Part shown: piece by piece, positions 61,611 to 64,000 of the stretch
Numbering within the stretch: the first letter of the stretch is position 1
Layout: the number at the start of each line of letters is the position of its first letter
Origin: an uncultured Alphaproteobacteria bacterium
Lineage (GTDB): Bacteria > Pseudomonadota > Alphaproteobacteria > Sphingomonadales > Sphingomonadaceae
DNA: 64,000 nt
Direction of reading: 5' to 3'
NCBI GenBank assembly: GCA_903934325.1
Contig: CAIZNH010000008.1
Location: forward strand, 1 to 64,000
Made by a program: the position numbers and the translations under genes
The notes under the pieces: generated by a model
What the model was told of the DNA's origin: nothing
Seen by the model: the letters and a program-made list of their open reading frames with translations, nothing else
The model's database searches: none

Positions 61611-62332
61611 TGCAGGTTCAGGGAAAGACCGTGCTGCTGACCGGCGGCAGCGCAGGCATCGGGCGCGAGATTGCGCGGCAATTGCAGACCAAGGGCGCGA
61701 GCGTGGTCCTCACCGGGCGCGATCCGGCGCGGCTCGAAGCGATGCGGGGCGAGGGGTTTGACGTGATTGCCGCTGACCTCTCGAACGCGGCGGGCGTCGA
61801 TGCGCTGGTCGCGGCGCTGGGGGATCGCAGCATCGACATCCTCATCAACAATGCCGGGCTCGGCGTGCCGCATGATGTGCGCAATGATCTGCCCGATCCG
61901 GATGCGGCGGACGGGTGCTTCTACGCCAACCTTTCCGCGCCGGTGCGGCTCATCACCGCGCTGCTCCCTGCCTTGCGGGCGCGCCCTGAAGCGGCGATCG
62001 TCAATGTGACGAGCGGGCTGGCGATTGCGCCCAACACGGCAAGCTCGGTCTATTGCGCCAGCAAGGCGGGCCTCAGGAGCTTCACCATGGCCCTGCGTGC
62101 GCAGCTCGCCAAGGAGCCGATCCTCGTGGTCGAGGCCCTGCCGCCGGTGGTCGACACCCAGATGACCGCCGACCGCGACATGTCCAAGATGCCGCCGCAG
62201 GAATGCGCGCGCCAGATCATCGCGGCGATCGAAAACGACCAGCCGGAGGCCAATGTCGGCATGGTGAAGCTGCTGCGCGCGGTCTATTCGGTCTCGCCCG
62301 CGCTGGCGCGGAGCGTGATGCAGCGGTTCTAG
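61610..62332 (+). CDS. Short-chain dehydrogenase (classical SDR)
   Basis: A 240-residue SDR. VLLTGGSAGIGREIARQL is the TGxxxGIG motif, NNAGLG the NAG motif, and VYCASKAGLRSF the YxxxK active site. It is an oxidoreductase of unknown substrate, coupled to the preceding reductase. Resemblance to DltE-type dehydrogenases is only superficial. The stop overlaps that of the convergent FAD enzyme. Confidence 0.88.
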   Translation: MQVQGKTVLLTGGSAGIGREIARQLQTKGASVVLTGRDPARLEAMRGEGFDVIAADLSNAAGVDALVAALGDRSIDILINNAGLGVPHDVRNDLPDPDAADGCFYANLSAPVRLITALLPALRARPEAAIVNVTSGLAIAPNTASSVYCASKAGLRSFTMALRAQLAKEPILVVEALPPVVDTQMTADRDMSKMPPQECARQIIAAIENDQPEANVGMVKLLRAVYSVSPALARSVMQRF

Positions 62333-63432
62333 ACCTCCAGCCGCGCGGGGCTGAAGGTTGCGAAGGACAGCCCCTTCGCCGCCGCATCCTCGGGGAAGGC
62401 ATGGCCCAGCACTGCCGCCGCCGCGATCCGCGAGAGGGCAGGGGCGGTCTGGAACCCCGCGCCGCCCTGGCCTGCTACCCAGTAAAACCCCGGCGCGCCT
62501 GCTGCCTCGCCCACCACCGGAAGCTCGTCCGGTGCAAAGCTCCTGAGGCCTGCCCAGCTATGCGCAATGTGGCGGATGGGGAGCGTGGTCGCCTGCTCCA
62601 CGCGGTCTGCCGCGATGGCGATGTCGAGTTCTCCGGGTGCCGCATCGCAAGGCTCGGACGGGGTCTGGTCCATGCTGGAAGCGAGCAATTGCCCCCGGCC
62701 TTCGGGCAGCAGGTAGAAGCCCTCGCCCACGGTCTTGGTGAAGGGCCACGCGTGCACATCCTCGCCTTCGGGTGCCGCAAAAGAGATCACCGAGCGGCGG
62801 CGTGGCTCGATCCCGATGGGGGTGACGCCTGCCATGCGCGCCACATCATCCGCCCAAGCCCCTGCCGCATTGACGATGATCGGCGCAGCGAAGTCGCCCG
62901 CCGCCGTTTGCACCCGCCAGCCGCTGCCGTCGCGGGCAATCGCGCTGACCCGCGCGCCCGTCACCAGCTTGCTGTTGTGTTCGCGCAAAACCGCGATGCA
63001 GGCCTGAAGCATCGCGTGGGTATCGAGCTTGAGCGAAGCATGATCCACCAGTGCAGCCGCGCAGGCCTCGGGCTTCAGGGCGGGCATGATCGCCTGCGCC
63101 TCCTCCGGCCCGACCCGCGAGTAATCGCAAGCATAGTGGCGGTGCACATCCTCCAGCGCATCGAGCGCCGCGATCTCTTCTGCGTGCGCGATATGGAGCG
63201 CCGGATGCACCGAGCCATGCGCGGCCAGCTCCGTTATGCTCAGCGCCGTCAGATCGCGCACCGGCTCATTGCCGAGGCCGTAATGCGCAAAGGCGACCGA
63301 GCGGCCCGAGGCGTGGTATCCCGGCGCGCTCTCGCCCTCCAGCACCACCACGCGCGCATGCGGAGCAAGCCGGCCTGCAAGGCTCAGCCCCGCAATCCCG
63401 CCGCCCACCACCAGCACATCGGCCCTGTCCAT
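62329..63432 (-). CDS. FAD-dependent amino-acid oxidase/dehydrogenase (DAO family)
   Basis: A 367-residue flavoprotein. VLVVGGGIAGLSLAGRLA binds FAD; ASGRSVAFAHYGLGNEPV and IVNAAGAWADDVARMAG, WAGLRSFAPDELPVVGEA and YWVAGQGGAGFQTAP are DAO-family motifs. It oxidises an amine, such as a D-amino acid, glycine or related compound. ATG 63432 begins the Rossmann strand directly. It is divergent from pccB. Confidence 0.88.
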   Translation of the reverse strand: MDRADVLVVGGGIAGLSLAGRLAPHARVVVLEGESAPGYHASGRSVAFAHYGLGNEPVRDLTALSITELAAHGSVHPALHIAHAEEIAALDALEDVHRHYACDYSRVGPEEAQAIMPALKPEACAAALVDHASLKLDTHAMLQACIAVLREHNSKLVTGARVSAIARDGSGWRVQTAAGDFAAPIIVNAAGAWADDVARMAGVTPIGIEPRRRSVISFAAPEGEDVHAWPFTKTVGEGFYLLPEGRGQLLASSMDQTPSEPCDAAPGELDIAIAADRVEQATTLPIRHIAHSWAGLRSFAPDELPVVGEAAGAPGFYWVAGQGGAGFQTAPALSRIAAAAVLGHAFPEDAAAKGLSFATFSPARLEV

Positions 63433-63523
63433 CGTCAAACTCCCGCCACTTTTGCCACGTTGACGCTTGGAACGCGCTAAGGCAACGCATTGCGCCAAGA
63501 GAGCCACAGGAGAGGAACCCTTC

Positions 63524-64000
63524 GTGTCCGCCAATATCGCCGAAATGGAACGTCGCCGCGAAGCTGCCCGGATGGGTGGCGGGGCCAAGCGCATCGAAGC
63601 CCAGCACGCCAAGGGCAAGCTGACCGCGCGTGAACGCCTCGACGTGCTGCTCGACGAAGGCAGCTTCGAGGAAATCGACACCTATGTCGAACACGACTGC
63701 ATGGATTTCGGCATGGAAACCCAGCGCATTCCGGGCGACGGGGTGGTGACGGGCAGCGGCACGATCAATGGCCGGCTGGTCTATGTCTTCTCGCAGGACT
63801 TCACCGTGTTCGGCGGAAGCCTCTCCAAACGCCATGCCGAGAAGATCTGCAAGGTGATGGACACCGCGATGAAGGTCGGCGCGCCGGTGATCGGCCTCAA
63901 CGATTCGGGCGGGGCGCGCATTCAGGAGGGCGTCGCATCGCTTGGCGGCTATGCCGAGGTGTTCCAGCGCAATGTGCTCGCATCCGGCGTCGTCCCGCAG
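63524..64000 (+). CDS. pccB: Propionyl-CoA carboxylase beta subunit, N-terminal part
   Basis: About 159 residues before the window ends. [20 protein letters not shown] is the typical carboxyltransferase start, [20 protein letters not shown] and [20 protein letters not shown] the acyl-CoA/biotin site. It carboxylates propionyl-CoA to methylmalonyl-CoA, a step that fits with the ethylmalonyl-CoA pathway gene mcd in this window. GTG 63524 follows AGGAGAGG; ATG 63545 is less likely. Confidence 0.93.
   Translation, partial: MSANIAEMERRREAARMGGGAKRIEAQHAKGKLTARERLDVLLDEGSFEEIDTYVEHDCMDFGMETQRIPGDGVVTGSGTINGRLVYVFSQDFTVFGGSLSKRHAEKICKVMDTAMKVGAPVIGLNDSGGARIQEGVASLGGYAEVFQRNVLASGVVPQ

Noticed and set aside
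1-64000. CRISPR array or restriction/defence island
   Set aside because: No regularly spaced repeats and no nuclease, methylase or known defence gene were seen.

Overview
The window is GC-rich and densely coded, and its gene content points to an alphaproteobacterium of the Sphingomonadales, most likely an Erythrobacter/Porphyrobacter-like member of the Erythrobacteraceae. The pointers are a Shemin-type 5-aminolevulinate synthase, a long sphingomonad-style TonB-dependent receptor, methylsuccinyl-CoA dehydrogenase of the ethylmalonyl-CoA pathway, betaine-lipid synthesis genes, and an intergenic repeat of the RPELVEG type that I remember as common in sphingomonads. This assignment is inferred from genes, not from a marker rRNA; I see no rRNA or tRNA gene.

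Region 1 (1 to about 7640) is accessory DNA. It opens with the end of an IS3-family element. On the minus strand follow a primase-like gene, a small unknown gene, an AlpA-type regulator, an unknown gene and a P4-type tyrosine integrase, a layout like a phage satellite or small integrative element. A stretch without genes, rich in perfect inverted repeats, leads to an XRE regulator with its own operator and apparently leaderless start, a four-helix membrane protein, a HigA-like solo antitoxin, an outer-membrane barrel protein and a secreted PHB-depolymerase-like esterase. GC content is visibly lower here.

Region 2 (7713 to 21750) starts with two rRNA-modification genes (rlmJ, rluE). A 12 kb plus-strand operon follows: Tat-exported TldD-like protease, TldE-like partner, DUF4159 protein, MoxR ATPase, DUF58 protein, BatA-like protein, two large membrane proteins and a patatin-like lipoprotein, closed by a strong terminator. 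It is the most promising little-studied system in the window.

Region 3 (21750 to 33500) holds a TonB-dependent receptor, methylsuccinyl-CoA dehydrogenase, a single-domain response regulator, a tyrosine phosphatase, thioredoxin reductase, two MAPEG proteins, the btaA-btaB betaine-lipid pair and a threonine-dehydratase-like enzyme.

Region 4 (33550 to 40690) gathers a spermidine route: carboxy(nor)spermidine dehydrogenase, a propeller lipoprotein, carboxy(nor)spermidine decarboxylase and ornithine decarboxylase, with YbjN, DUF3137 and LemA genes between them.

Region 5 (40686 to 64000) is mostly housekeeping: a membrane LuxR regulator with cytochrome b561, nitroreductase, hemA, murI, plsY, dprA, topA, a response regulator, a truncated vanadium-haloperoxidase-like gene, era-rnc-lepB, pgi, two TonB-C-like periplasmic proteins, a DEAD-box helicase, glutathione reductase, two short-chain dehydrogenases, an FAD oxidase and the start of propionyl-CoA carboxylase beta. 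Four convergent gene pairs overlap at their stop codons, a sign of a compact genome.
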